Shown piece by piece: positions 50,454-62,945 of a stretch of DNA of 64,000 nucleotides. Source of the stretch: Archilochus colubris (lineage: Eukaryota; Chordata; Aves; Apodiformes; Trochilidae); NCBI GenBank assembly GCA_023079485.1, contig CM041083.1, positions 107,324,054-107,388,053 of the forward strand, written 5' to 3'. The position numbers and the translations under genes are program-made. The stretch's first letter is position 1; each line of letters starts with the position of its first letter. The notes beneath the pieces are model-generated. The model was not told the origin of the DNA and made no database searches. It worked only from the letters and a program-made list of their open reading frames with translations.

Positions 50454-53400
50454 CTACAGCAGTTCACTGCTAACTTCTGGATCAGGTTAGCTGTTTATCA
50501 CAGCAAATGCAACCAATTCCAATGTATGAAAAAGCAAACAAAGCCAAAACAAGCAATGTGTGAGGAAAGCTATGTTTTACATAAATTAAAAAAATTAAGA
50601 TGCTGACAATTGAGTTCTCCCACTATTTTCCCTACAGAAGCATATAAAATCACCTCCAAATCCAATGGTAACAGGATTTTCAATGACATGGACCAATCTT
50701 GTCTGAGTAAAGAGAATTAAATTCCCTCCAAATTCTTTTGTTGCATTTTATTTTAATTTTACTACACCCCTTTTACATTCTTTGCACAGTTCAGGCTATC
50801 ATGTAGGGTGCTTAGGAGGGAGTTTCAGTGCTCTATACCATTCCATGTCAGCATAAATTACAGAGAAAACTCATGCAGAAATAGAAGATTTTTTTATTTT
50901 TTTTTAGTCTGAGGAATGGTTAAGCCCCATTCTCCTACTCACAAATCAGGAAAAATGGGAACAACTTTGAGATATCTTTTCCCTAATCTTCTCTACTGAG
51001 AAACAACATTGTCTACATCAAGTCACAATTACAGCCTCATAGAAAAGGGCATTTGGTATTTATTTTTTTTTTAAGGAAAAAGAAAATCCCATATTCTGGG
51101 TTTTTTTTTCACCATTTCAGGCAAAATTATTTTCAGGCTCTTTTCATGGATAAAGATGAAAAACTCTTTCATCCACATGTGGTTACTTGGGTTTAATTTC
51201 CTTCAATTCATTCTATCAGCTGCTGCAATTATTTCTCTTCACAGAAACTCTTCAACATCTGTTCTTAAATTCCTGGCACTGCATGACCGAGTATGGACAG
51301 CAGCACTTACCACCTGTGTCAGCTCCAGAGATGAGCACGTCTTCTTCTGAAGGAAAGATTAGTAAATGGGCTCTGATTTCTACTGACACTTTCTTCCCCC
51401 CGGGCAATAGTTCAAGCTGTGGAGAAGAAAGAAGCCACCATTCGTGCATGTACAGTTTATTTTGAAATAAATTTTTAGGAAAAAAAGGCAGCCGGTATAG
51501 AGAGGAAGAAACAAAAGTTTCCAGTCAGGCTTTGGGTGGCAAAATGTGCTTTGCTGTTGCAGTTATCCAGGGTGTTATTCTGTGGTGTATTTTCAAATTA
51601 ACAAGGTGACACATTGAGGCAATGTAAACTGAAGAGCAAAGATAAGAGTCTTCCCAACAAACATTTGGGTAATGCAGGTGAGTCAATTGTCAGCCTCAGC
51701 TGTCTGTCTGGCAGCTGACCACTGCTGCTGTAGTCAGAAACAGAAACCAAATCCTTCTCCAGAAAGAATAACTTCTCCATTTCAAATCACTTCTGGAACC
51801 CCCATCTTTCCATGCATCCAAATGCACACGTCCTCTTTGGGCCAGTGTTATTTCCCTTTCACCAACCACAAAGAAGAGCTTTGCTTCTTTACCTTGCTCA
51901 CACCTCCACTGCACATCTCAAATTCACTGCTTCCTGCTTACCTCTTCTGGGGAACCAGAAGACTCTGTTTCTGACTTGAATGTGCTGCTTCTGAGACCAT
52001 ACATCTACTGAGCAGGGTTTGATGCCTTTGGTACAAAACCCTCTCCAGTGGTAACACTGTTCCTCAGTGCCTGCTCTGTGCCAGCTCAGGAATTGCCAGC
52101 AGCAGGTCAGCAGGCCTTGTACCTGTGTCCTCAGCTGAACCTACCTGATTTTCTAAGTCCTTAGGGGGTTTGTGAGGTACAGAGAAACTATTTTGCACTA
52201 TCTAGTCTGCTTTAAAGGATGACGAGTTCTAACTGGTTCTAATCATAAAGAAAAGGAGCAAAGTCATTTTTGGAACATTTCAAGACATTAGCTTAGATTT
52301 GGACAAAGAAATCAGATGACAATTATTTTCTTTCTGCTTTCTTACATTTTAATATTTGTTCTTTTTTCTTTCTTTCTTTTTTCTTTCTTTCTCATCTTTT
52401 CATCTCTTTTGTGTTCTCCCCTCGTCTTTGTGTTCCTTGGTCCTTCATATCATCAATACCTCCCTCCAGCCTCATTCTACTCAGAGCTTGAGGCTAACAG
52501 AAGCCCAGAACTGGGGCAGGAGAGTTCAAAGTAGGGCAAGGTTGGCATGGACAGGCTGTGCCCTACATTGCTTAAGCAGATCAGCACAACTCATTGTGCT
52601 CTTGGACATAAATGCAGAAGTCTGATGGTTCTTCCAAAACTCCTGGTTCAGTCTGGGTCTGAGAGGGCACAACCACTTTTCGCTTGTTTGATGCAGATGG
52701 AAATAGTTTGCTCACAGAGACAAAGATTTTGGCTGACTTTTCTATAAGCAGGTTTCATATCCTGACTCCATAGAAATCCTCTGCAATGCAAACATTCTCA
52801 GCTGGATTTTGCAGGCTGCTCACCACCAGCAGCACTCACTGTCCTCTGCTCCAGCTCCTTGATTTGTTCCCAGGGAGGTGCAGAGAGGTGACCTGCAGCA
52901 GCAGGGACAGAGCAGGGACAGTGTTGGCCCAGACTGAGTGCTTTCCCTATTCACATACCCTGACAGTAGGTGGGTCCGACAGGTTTCTGGAAAGAGGGCT
53001 TTCTCCTTTGCAAGAAAGGGGCTGTGGAAGCATATGGTCTGTATCAGTAGCACCCTGCTCATCAAGAAAAGCCACAGGAACTGTAAAAATTAAAGTCATC
53101 TTCATGGTCTTCTTATGAGAACTAATACTTTTGGGCCACAGACTCTGTTTTCCTTCTTGTTCACTTTTACACTAGTGGTATTTTATCAAGTTGATAATTC
53201 AGCTTTATAAGAATCCCCTGGTATCAGCATTAGTTTTGTCAAATCCCTTGTCCACCATGCGAAAACAGGCAGGCATTTTGCTGAAACAATAAATCCATTG
53301 TGTCAACACAATTAATTCCGTTCACTGACTAAAACATTATGTTGAGGAATAAAAGGCATTAACCTAATATTTTCATCTAGTTGTCAAAAAAAAAATTAGT

Positions 53401-56364
53401 TCTGTGTCTTTGATGTCATTGTGGTTTATGCCAAGGAAAATCCTTCTTCTCGATGTACCATTTTATCATCGTTTTATAGGGAGTCAGGACACATGACCAT
53501 CATTACTCTGTGGTTTTATTTTTATAACACAAAAGGAAGGGAATGGGTACCCTCTCTGCTCTTGAATTGCCAATAATAAAGCCTTCAAGCACTTTTTTGT
53601 GGCACTCCCTAATGCTGTTACAGACCAAATCACTTTCAAAGTCATGGGGGGTTTTGGGGCTCCAAGTTTCTAAATGAGATCAGCTATCCATGCATGTCTC
53701 CATAGGCTGAAAGAAAAGTCCCTCTCTTCTCACATGGATGTTTTTTTCCTACAGCCATTGAAAATTGGAAGTTCAAATTTCACATTACTTCTTCAGGGAA
53801 TAATTCATTACAAAGAAGCCTCAGATTTCACTGAAGCCCCTAAATATGGGCTTCATAGGCACAGAGAAAGGAACTTTTACACTGGGGATATGTTCTTTTT
53901 TTCTCCCCTTCTCCCCTTCTCCTCAGAAGAGGTGAATTACATTATGAGATGAGTTTTTAAATCAACAGAGCAGTCAGTCCTAGCTCTCTGGAGCCTAAGG
54001 TATGACAGCAGTTTCCCTCAGCTCCTCCTGGCACTGGGATGGCTGCTCTGCCATGGGCCTGGGATTGGAAACGATGAGCTCAGGTGATGCAGATAAACAC
54101 AGCCTGTTCTAGACGGCAGTCTCCATGAGTTCAGACAAGACTGAGATGCAGATACAGGGCAGGACCATCATTTATGCCACTGCAGCAATTCCTTTACTAC
54201 CCCATGGATGTGTATATAAGGACAGCAGCCCCCCTGCCCATGGGAGCAACCCATACACAGAGGTTCAAATTTGTATTCCCACAAGCACAGGGTTTGTGCA
54301 GCACCCCACCACCCCACCTGGCCATGCCACATAAAGTCAGGGGCTCCACTATTTACCCTCCAAGAAAGGTCTCCCTTTAAAGATGCTCATTTCAATTTGT
54401 GCTAGCAGCACAATACACAAGCCTGCAGACTGGCATTGCCTTTTTGCTGAATTGAAAGGCTGTTATGGAAAACATTATATCTGAGATTCATCAAATCTGA
54501 GATTTATCAAATCAAAGCTAATCTCTGGTCTGCTAGAGAAAACCTGTGCCTGTCCCAGATTTCCTTTTCTTCAGTGTCCATCTGGAAATGGCCATATTGG
54601 CACTTCTTTTTCTCACAGCTGACTGAAGATATCTCTTGAGGGCAGTAATCTGAGTTACAACTAAACACAAATATACTTCCCTACATACCTTGAAAGTAGC
54701 AGGACTCCTTCCATCTTTGAATTATTCTAGGTCCCATGTGTAAGATTTCAAACACAGGTCAGAGCAGTGCTGTGTGAGATTCATCCTAACTACTTACTAG
54801 GAAGCTACTCTTGCCTTATCTATGGCACTAACATTTGGTAGTAGATTTAAAAGGTTCATTTTAAAAGAGAAACAAACAAACAAACCACAACAAAATAATT
54901 TATTACTACAACAATAAACATTCAAGGAAAATCCTAAAATTATTATTCATCATACCAAAATCTCCCTCAGCCCGCATGCCTATATTTCTTTCCCAAACTC
55001 CCAGTAGTTAGGTTTTCCTCCTTACCCTGTCTGAAAGGCAACAGTGTAGCTCCATACAGATAAAATTATTCTGAATTGTGTGGTTCTCAATAGATTTCTG
55101 ATTAGCAATTTTTCTTCCATTTATGACTGCAGGGAAATATTCAGATCCTTCTTTCATTTGTTAATAATTTTTTTTTCCTATTCTGCTGGAAAATAATCTG
55201 TCTTGGTTGATCTGTGATTTGGCCCTCTGCTGCAGCCATGCATTGTTTCAGGGTAGCTTGTGAAACATAGCTCTGAGCTGAATTTCTCATGTACTTATGC
55301 ATATGCTTACTTTTAAGCTTGCAAGCAACCCTTGCAAAATCAATAACACTGTGTTTGAGTATGTGCTATGGGGCTTTGCTGGACTGAGACCAAAGTGTTC
55401 AGAATCTACAAACTGGTGGGTAAGTGCTGTAATCTTTAGGTTTGTTACAGTTTTAACTGAAAAGCTAAGGCTTTCTCATTTACTAGGTAGCTTCCCTCCC
55501 CTAAGCATATCAGCTATGACATTTTTTGACTGATCATCTCAGTGTTCCCACAGAGCTCACCTCTTGTATCAGCAGAGGTATTCCCCTCTCTGAAATTCAG
55601 AGGCAGTACAGAAGTTATCAGCAGGCTCAAATGATGTGATAGCTGTTTTGCTGATTTGCTTAATGAGATGCTTTTCCAGTGTGAGACAGATGTTGCCGAC
55701 ACACACACAGGCACAGAGAGAAACCTGGATCTCTAGAAATAGAATTACTGCCTTCAGGAAAAGTTCTGCTCAACGTATTTACAAATGCTCGTGGGAAGCC
55801 ATGCTGGTTTACCTAGCTCAACTGAGATAATTGGCTAGGGATCTTCTATCTCCAATTTTAAACTTTGCTGATTATATCTGGAATCCTTCAATACTTCATC
55901 TCTGAGGTTTTACTATATTTCCTAAGCTAAACACACTGAAATCAACCTCCAAATATTATTTAAAAATTACTTGAAAAAAATTCACAGCTAAAGCAAATCT
56001 GTCTAATATACTGTCATAATATTTTAGATAGCATCTCTATGGAGATCCCTTAAAAAGAAACTGTCTTAATTGTGTGCTTTTCCTCATTTATGTATTTTTT
56101 TCTGCTTATTTAGCTAGTATATTAAACCTGCTGTATACAAACTACTCATTTTTCCTAAATAGAAAAATTAGGTTAAAATTTCAACATAAAACATTTCCCT
56201 TCCAGATATAGAAACAATTTTTCCTTTGCAGCATATAAAATGCTAGAACATAACACAAAATACTTATAGTATTATAGTACAAATACTTATAGTTCAGGAG
56301 GACAGCAATGCCACATTGAGCTGCTATCAAAATATGATACTGGGAGAAGAAATACAAGCTCCCT
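50454..56364. other. No gene seen
   Basis: Contains a pyrimidine-rich CTTT run near 52358-52394, a 16-bp tandem pair at 54480, an AAAC run near 54870-54886 and a strong splice-acceptor-like tract at 53895-53926, but no exon I can support. Confidence 0.5.
54480..54511 (+). repeat. 16-bp tandem duplication
   Basis: TCTGAGATTCATCAAA (54480-54495) is followed directly by TCTGAGATTTATCAAA (54496-54511), one mismatch. Confidence 0.9.
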
Positions 56365-56570
56365 GAATCCTTAGAAACTGGATGAGGTTGGAAGGAGTTT
56401 TGTGAGACTGCCTACTCTGAGCCTCTTGTCAGAGTAGGGCCACACAGAGCAGGGCTCTGTCCAGCTGGGTATTGAATAATTCCAAGGATGGAGACTCCAC
56501 ACCCTCTCTGGACAACCCGTTCCAGTGTTTGATCAACAGGAAAAAAAAATACATTTCCTGTTTTCTAACA
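56365..56570 (-). mobile_element. CR1 LINE fragment, minus strand
   Basis: 'ggttggaaggagttttgtg', 'agcagggctctgtccagctggg' in part, and 'aaggatggagactccacacc' followed by 'acccgttccagtgtttgatca' are antisense CR1 3'-region blocks. It is strongly diverged and interrupted by an A run near 56541. Confidence 0.75.
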
Positions 56571-56841
56571 GAATACTGTACACTGGAGAAACATTCAGCT
56601 GAAGTCCTTCACAGAGGGCTGTAGAACATCCCTGGGGCCACCAGCAAGCCAGTAAAATGGTGGCAGTCCCAGCTGCAGTGTCACAAAACGGCATCAGGGT
56701 GAGGACACCCAAAATTGTACTGAAGTGAGGTGGTGTCAGTGGTCATTTTGAAATAGATGAGCATTACTACAGAAATGAGCTATTGCCACAGTGTTAGTAC
56801 ATGGCCCTGCCTCAGATTCCCCCAGTGATTTCTCAGATTCC

Positions 56842-57244
56842 CTTATGAGGAAGACTGAGGGAGCTGGGTCTCTTCAGCTTGGAGAACAGGAGAATGAGGG
56901 GTGACCTCATTAGTGTGTATAAATACATAAAGGGAGAGAGCCAGGAGGATGGTGCCAGGCTCTTCTGAATTATGCCCAGTGATAGGGTAAGAGACAACAG
57001 ACATAAACTTCAACATAGGAGGTTTCATATAAACATGAGGAAAAATTATTTCACTGTGAGTATGACAGAGCACTGGCACAGGCTGCCCAGGGAGGCTGTG
57101 GAGTCTCCTTCCCTGGAGACATTCAAACCCCACCTGGACACTTCCCTGTGTGACCTCCTGTAGATGACCCTGCTCTGGCAGGGGGGTTGGACTCAATGAT
57201 CTTTTGAGGTCCCTTCCAACCCCTACCTTGCTGTGATTCTGTAA
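56842..57244 (+). mobile_element. CR1 LINE 3' end, plus strand
   Basis: Runs from 'cttatgaggaagactgaggg' through 'caggctgcccagggaggctg' and 'cctccctgtgtgacctcctg'-type sequence to 'ggtcccttccaacccctac' and 'tgtgattctgtaag'. ORF2 residues such as HWHRLPREAVESPSLETFKPHL are readable before a stop at 57161-57163. Confidence 0.93.
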
Positions 57245-60200
57245 GATTTGGTAGGCCAGTTCTGGCAATCTCCTGTCAGTGCCTTAAAGGTCTCCCAAAC
57301 CATCCACCCCCAGCTGTGGGGCTCCAGAGCAGGCGTCTGTGTGAGCTGTCCCACTGCCACACACTGGGACAAGCTCAGGGAACCCACTCTCTGTTGTGGC
57401 CCCTAAGCATTAGGGTGATGAGCAGGGCTGGTGGAATGGCCAAATACTTTTTGAGACAGGGCAAGACTGATCTGGAAAGCAGGCAAGGAGGTAAGAGGGT
57501 AAACCAGAACAACAGCACCAGCACCACTTGGTGGATCAGCACATCCCAGCAGGGACTTGCAGCAGTAAACCCCATCCATGTCACCTCTCTGAACTGGCAG
57601 GCACAGTGCTCCATCTTTGAGAAGAAATGGCTCCAGTAAAACCTGTGGGAGCAGAGCCTGGGGTAATGTGGACACCTAACGTCCATTACTGAGACCCAGG
57701 CATGCAGCAGAGCCAAATGACAGCACAGTCCAGCTTCAGGGGCAGGAGATCCTCCCCATTTCTCCTTCTCCGTAACACAAGACGCTTACAGAAAACCTAA
57801 GGGTGTATTTGGCCTCTCCATTGCCACAGAAGCACTTCAGAGTGCTTCAGAAGCTTTAGAGTGGTGTTCCCAGAGCCTCTCTTGGTGCCTGTATCCACAG
57901 CAAGTCCTGGGGCTCTCAACAGATTCGTGACTGAGCCACTGGTTCAGATCCTCATCGTCCCTGTTTGAGGCCAAAGTGCATGATGTGTATTCTTGGAGCA
58001 AATCCTCCACTTTCACTAAACCCAAAAGGGCACCAAGTCACTGGCACCAGTCTCCCACCTTGAGGGAGGTGGTTGGGACATTCCCATGGAAAGCACACTC
58101 CAGAGCCAGCTAAAATGCTGATGCAAATTTGCACTGAGGGCTTTGCTCTGCATCTTTTTCTTGTCTTGTCTACTCCAGCTTTTAAGTGAAACAGGGCTTT
58201 TAAACAGACCAAAAGCACAGATTACCTGGTCCACAAAAGAGATTTTGTTATGGAGTCTGTTAGGGTGGTTTAGGGTCTTTTTTTACACATTTTGAAACTG
58301 AGAGCTGAATCAAAGTCCAGAGGACAAAGGGAAAGAAGGGTTTTTTTAACAACTTGTTCATCTTCATTATTTCAAGTCAGGCTTTTCAAAGATGAATGCC
58401 TGACATTTGACTATGAAATCTATTGTCACACATCACAGACAGCAGTCACCAATTGTTCTCTTGAAACTTTCATAAATGACAACTGCAAGACTCATCTTCT
58501 TCATGAAATACTCAGTGCAATGCCACAGCACAGCAAAAACAGACAGATGAAAACACTAAAACCCACTAATGTAACACGACAAGCCACATGGAAGTGTGGC
58601 ATGATGAGCCAAAAGCTGCAGGGCTTTGTGCTCAGCATTCTAAAGCTCATGCATCAGCACTGTTGTGATACAAAACTTTTCTCCTTTGTTGCTCTTACAT
58701 TAGCAACACACAAAGCTGTCTGTGGTGCCGCCAAGAGAACTGATGTAGAACCCCTTCTATTAGCTGAATAAAGAGATATTCAGTGAGTGCAGATCTTATT
58801 GTCAAGTAGGTACATCCACACCTCTTTAATAAGCGATTATATGAAACAAATACAACTCGGGTCCCATTTGATCTGGAAGCACAACAAGGCTCCCTCAGAA
58901 CTTCAGAGCATATTGTCACCACAGACTGAGGCACATTCAGTCAGCAATGCAATTGAACTGTAGCTGGTTCTTTTGTGTCCACTGATGTTTTGCTGCAAGA
59001 AGGGAAAGTCAGACCTAGAATCAGGAAAAATAAATCTGTATTATGAGACATCAGTAATTTCTCTAAGTACCAAACCGTGCAAAAGAATGGAAGCCCCTAC
59101 TACACTGAAGAAAAGAAGTATTTGTTGGAAATGTAGCCTCATGCAAATTCTAATGCATCACTTTTTCTGTTTTCTCTTCAAAGGAGAAAAGTAAGCCTGT
59201 TTTATTTTTGCATTGAACAGACTCACACATCCCAGACTCCAAGTAAGTCTCATGCAGGAACCTTCCCACTTGAACAGGATGAATTTATTTATGCTCTCTA
59301 TGAAGTTACAGTGGGAAGAACTTTCCCTTGCCACAAGTAGGACTGAGCAAATTGAGCTACCAGTGTCATTTTTTTTTAATATTTACCTCTCTCAATGGAG
59401 GACATCAGGAATATACCAAGTCTGCTGATTTTTTGAGGTATTTTCCAGCTCCCAACACAACAATGTGACAGCATTTTACACCATGCAATAGGCTGGAGTG
59501 TCCCCCTTGACAGAATCATTGCTGGGCCACATGGAAACAGCAGCAATGAAGAGAGTGCAGGTGCCTCTGGGGAAGCAGCCTGAAGGTAGCTCTGGCAGCC
59601 CCAGCTGAAAGGAACTAATGCAAAACCCCCTCATTGCCTCATCCCCCATCCCTGGTGCTGGAAGGGTTCTTCTGCTGTCACCAAAGTAAAAGAGAACCAC
59701 CAATGGAAATGGCTGTAATGAGTTTTTACCATTAAGTGCCTGAGCATGAGAAGTGTTTACATGTGCAGGAGACTGTTTTGGCACCACATTTGTCCTGCCC
59801 TTACACTGTGCTGGATTAACAGTCCCTTCAGGCTCCCATTCAATTGAATGCAATTATATTAGCGAAATAATATTGTCCCTTTGCATAACTAACATCATAT
59901 TTTCAGAAACACATTTTCACAGAATCTGAGAATCACAGAACTATTGAGCAATGTCTCAAGAATGTGCATTTAACAGCCTGCAGCTGAAGCTGGTTCTTGT
60001 TGCTTGGGCAGTGGTGGAGGAGATGCATGAAGAAAATACTCCAGCAAAACTAGACATTACAAACAGAGGGAACAAAGTTTTATTATCCTGCACACTTCTT
60101 CCTCATTCACCAATATCGGTCTCTCCACAGGTGGAACATTTTTAGAGACTGACAAAGTACTTGGGACAATAGTTTGGAAAGCGTTAATTCCTTTGATTCA

Positions 60201-62050
60201 TTCTAAGCACACCCTTTGCCTACTGCTGCTGTATATTTTATATTTTTTTTATTAGTGTAGAGCCATAAGGCAGCATTTTAAAGTGTGCACAGTTTTATAG
60301 AACAGATATAGGTGCAGAGGTAGGGAACTGGCACCCAGCTGGTACAACAGTATGTTGCCTGTTTAGAGCCCAGTCATAAAATCAGCCAGGGGAAAGCAGC
60401 AACTTCCCTGCAGATTTTCAACATCAGACTAAGCAGTGATCTAGCCCCGTGATGCAGACCTTAACCTAACACAGGGCTAAAAGGTGTTCCTGTGGGAACC
60501 TGGTGTAGCAAGCAGAAAAACATAAAACTCCTCTGGAGGAGGTGAGCCCATTACCTGGCTCTTTGTGGGAGGTATCTGTGCTGTCCCACAGCCTTCACTG
60601 CTGTGAAGATCAGGGCAGCATTCTGCAGGCTCAAACTATTCAGCCCAAATATCCTATATGAAAAATTTCTTCCCACAACTGGATTGTAGATTGCACTATG
60701 CTGCTTCTTTTTTCCTACATGTTCTCTACATTTGTCTCTTCAGCTCCCAGCAGCATTGTCTCACTGATACCCCACCATGATCTTAAGGCTCAAGACTGAC
60801 ATTTATGACCTTCCAACCTCTGCTCTTTCCCCAGCTTACTGAAGCATCTTCTTGGGTGACATACAGAAATTACTGCTCACTGCTAGGGGCCTTTCATTTC
60901 ATCTTCTTGAAATCAGCTCTTGTGGAAAATGCAGAGAGCTGAGCCCCATAGCTCTTGTCTGTAACATGCTGAGGTGAAATTTTGCAGATCCATCTATTGT
61001 TTTCAAAATGCACTTGCTCTGCAAATGTGCTGTTGTTGTGCCAGTATTCTCAGGTTTATTTTACTTTTGACAACAGCCATTCATTAACTCTTTTAAAAAC
61101 AGGACACAGAGGAGAATGGTTGTTTAAAAATAATTTCATTATCAATTAATCATTTTCTCACACTCCATGAGATTTCAAGGAGGCAGGGGATTGGATTTTC
61201 TTATCAAGTTACATTTTTGCTGTCTTTTTCTCCTGGAGCTTTCTAGTACGCAATTCTAGTAGTCTTGTTATTGCAGTGACTTTAAAGAAAGCTGATATTC
61301 TTCCTCTCGTTCAGTCTCCAGTTTCTTACTGGAGTGATAAAGGGGTGTGTTTATTTTTCTAAATGCTGTGTTACGAACTTGCAGTAGAGGATGAAGTAGA
61401 TTTTTCTGTACTGCATTTCTACTAAAGTTTGCTTCCACATCCCTCTGCCTTCTCCAACAGCAGGGTTTTTCCCAAAACTCTCTAGTATCACAGAGAACTC
61501 CTGAATGCTCTTCATTTGCCATTTTTAAGCACAATACTGCAGTTTTCAAAACAAACATCGTTGGTGTTAAACTCTTGGCTTGATCTACCCAGCCAGGGAA
61601 AATAGGACGACTGCCTGTACACAATGGCTGCTGGCTTCTACATTGTCTTGCATATCTTGTGAACACCCTTAGGGAGTTGGGTTGTATTTGCCATTTTCAA
61701 GAGTTGCAGGCACATGAACTGTTACACCTTTCTGCATTGCATCCTCTAAAGCAGTGGCACCACCCTCCTGAAGCTGCTGAGCACATCTTCCATGATTTTG
61801 CCTACTGGGAGGTGTTATCCCCATCCTGCTGCACCTTTCCAGATCCTTGATGGGATCCTTCGGTCCCTTTGGAAACAGTACAGAACAGTAGGCAAGACCG
61901 AGGGAGAATCTGCCCTCGTTCATCAGGGGAGATGCCCACTGATCAGGAGCATCAGTCCCAGCCTCATTAGTGCTCAGACAACTACAGAAGTACTCAGCTC
62001 CCTAATACTTCTTGAAGAGTTAATTAAAGGGGTTTAATCTCTTCTGAGAA
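57245..62050. other. No gene seen
   Basis: Mixed-composition sequence without a recognisable exon. The frames at 58292-58771 (plus, non-ATG start) and 59476-59853 (minus) have no family resemblance. A possible 20-30-bp CR1 tail lies near 59919-59941 ('cacagaatctgagaatcaca'). Confidence 0.5.
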
Positions 62051-62945
62051 GATGGGAATCCGAATCTATCCGTGGAAATTACTTTCTCTACAGGAATGAC
62101 GTTAAGCCCAGCTAGCACCCCACGCCAGGTCGAAGGCTGCCCTGGCACAGGGATGCCGTGTGTCATGCGAGCAGAGGACGGTGCTTGACTGCCGCTAGAG
62201 CATGGGAGCCTTTCATTTATTTTATTTTTTTTCTTCTTCTTCTACGTATTTGTTTTATTAAAGAGAAAATCCCCCGGCTTTTAAAGGAGCTGGGTAACGA
62301 GGCGGGCCACCAGCCAGGCGCTGCACCATTTGCGGGGGAAGAGTGACCCCCGATGGACACGGATCGGAAAGGAAACCTGAGTCCCCGCCCGGCTCTGCTG
62401 CCTCCTCCCCTTGCCCAGGACCTGTCGCTGCGGGCAGGCCGGTGTGGCACATTTGTCCCCTCCTCTGCCCTCTTCCCCCCAAGCTCCCTTACAGAAAAGC
62501 CGCCGGGAGCATCGCGGGGTTGTCCCTTGCGCCGGCACTGCAGCGCTCGGTGGCAGGGAGGCGGTCCCCAGGCCGTCCCCAAGGGGTGGGGTTGGCAGCT
62601 GAGTGTATCCGGTAGTTTTCCCCTGTGTGGGCTACTGTGATTGTCAGCAAAAAGCCCTCTTTCAGCTTCTAATCTTCCCTGGGGAGTGTGAGGAGCCCAG
62701 CTCCTGGCTGGCAGTGATGCTGCGCAACCTGGAGGGCCGAGGCAGGGAAGTCGGCTGGGGCTCTGGCTCCAGGCTGAAGCTGATGTTGGAGCTAAGGGCC
62801 TCCCAGCCACAGGCGAGGTTTATGCACACCGTGCTCATCAGTACCAAACCGCATCGGTCACTGCAGCGAGCAGGCCGTGCTCACTCACTGTCAGCTGAGC
62901 TCCTCTCAGGGTGTCCATCACAAACCACTCGGAGTACAATAGGCA
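62051..62945. promoter_or_regulatory. CpG-island-like block, candidate promoter
   Basis: Composition switches from AT-rich to GC-rich with frequent CG dinucleotides, densest at about 62270-62590 and continuing more thinly to about 62940. Visible elements include a GC box (CCCCGCCC at 62383-62390, Sp1-type on the minus strand) and a CRE-like TGACGTTA at 62097-62104. A T-rich run at 62217-62245 splits the block. No coding exon with family resemblance is visible; the 197-codon minus frame at 62217-62810 is what GC-rich DNA yields by chance. Direction of transcription is undetermined. Confidence 0.6.

Noticed and set aside
58292..58771. 159-codon plus frame
   Set aside because: It starts at a non-ATG codon and shows no family resemblance or splice context.
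62217..62810. 197-codon minus frame in the CpG-rich block
   Set aside because: Low-complexity Pro/Arg/Gly/Ser composition expected from GC-rich DNA; no domain, and part is a translated T-rich run.
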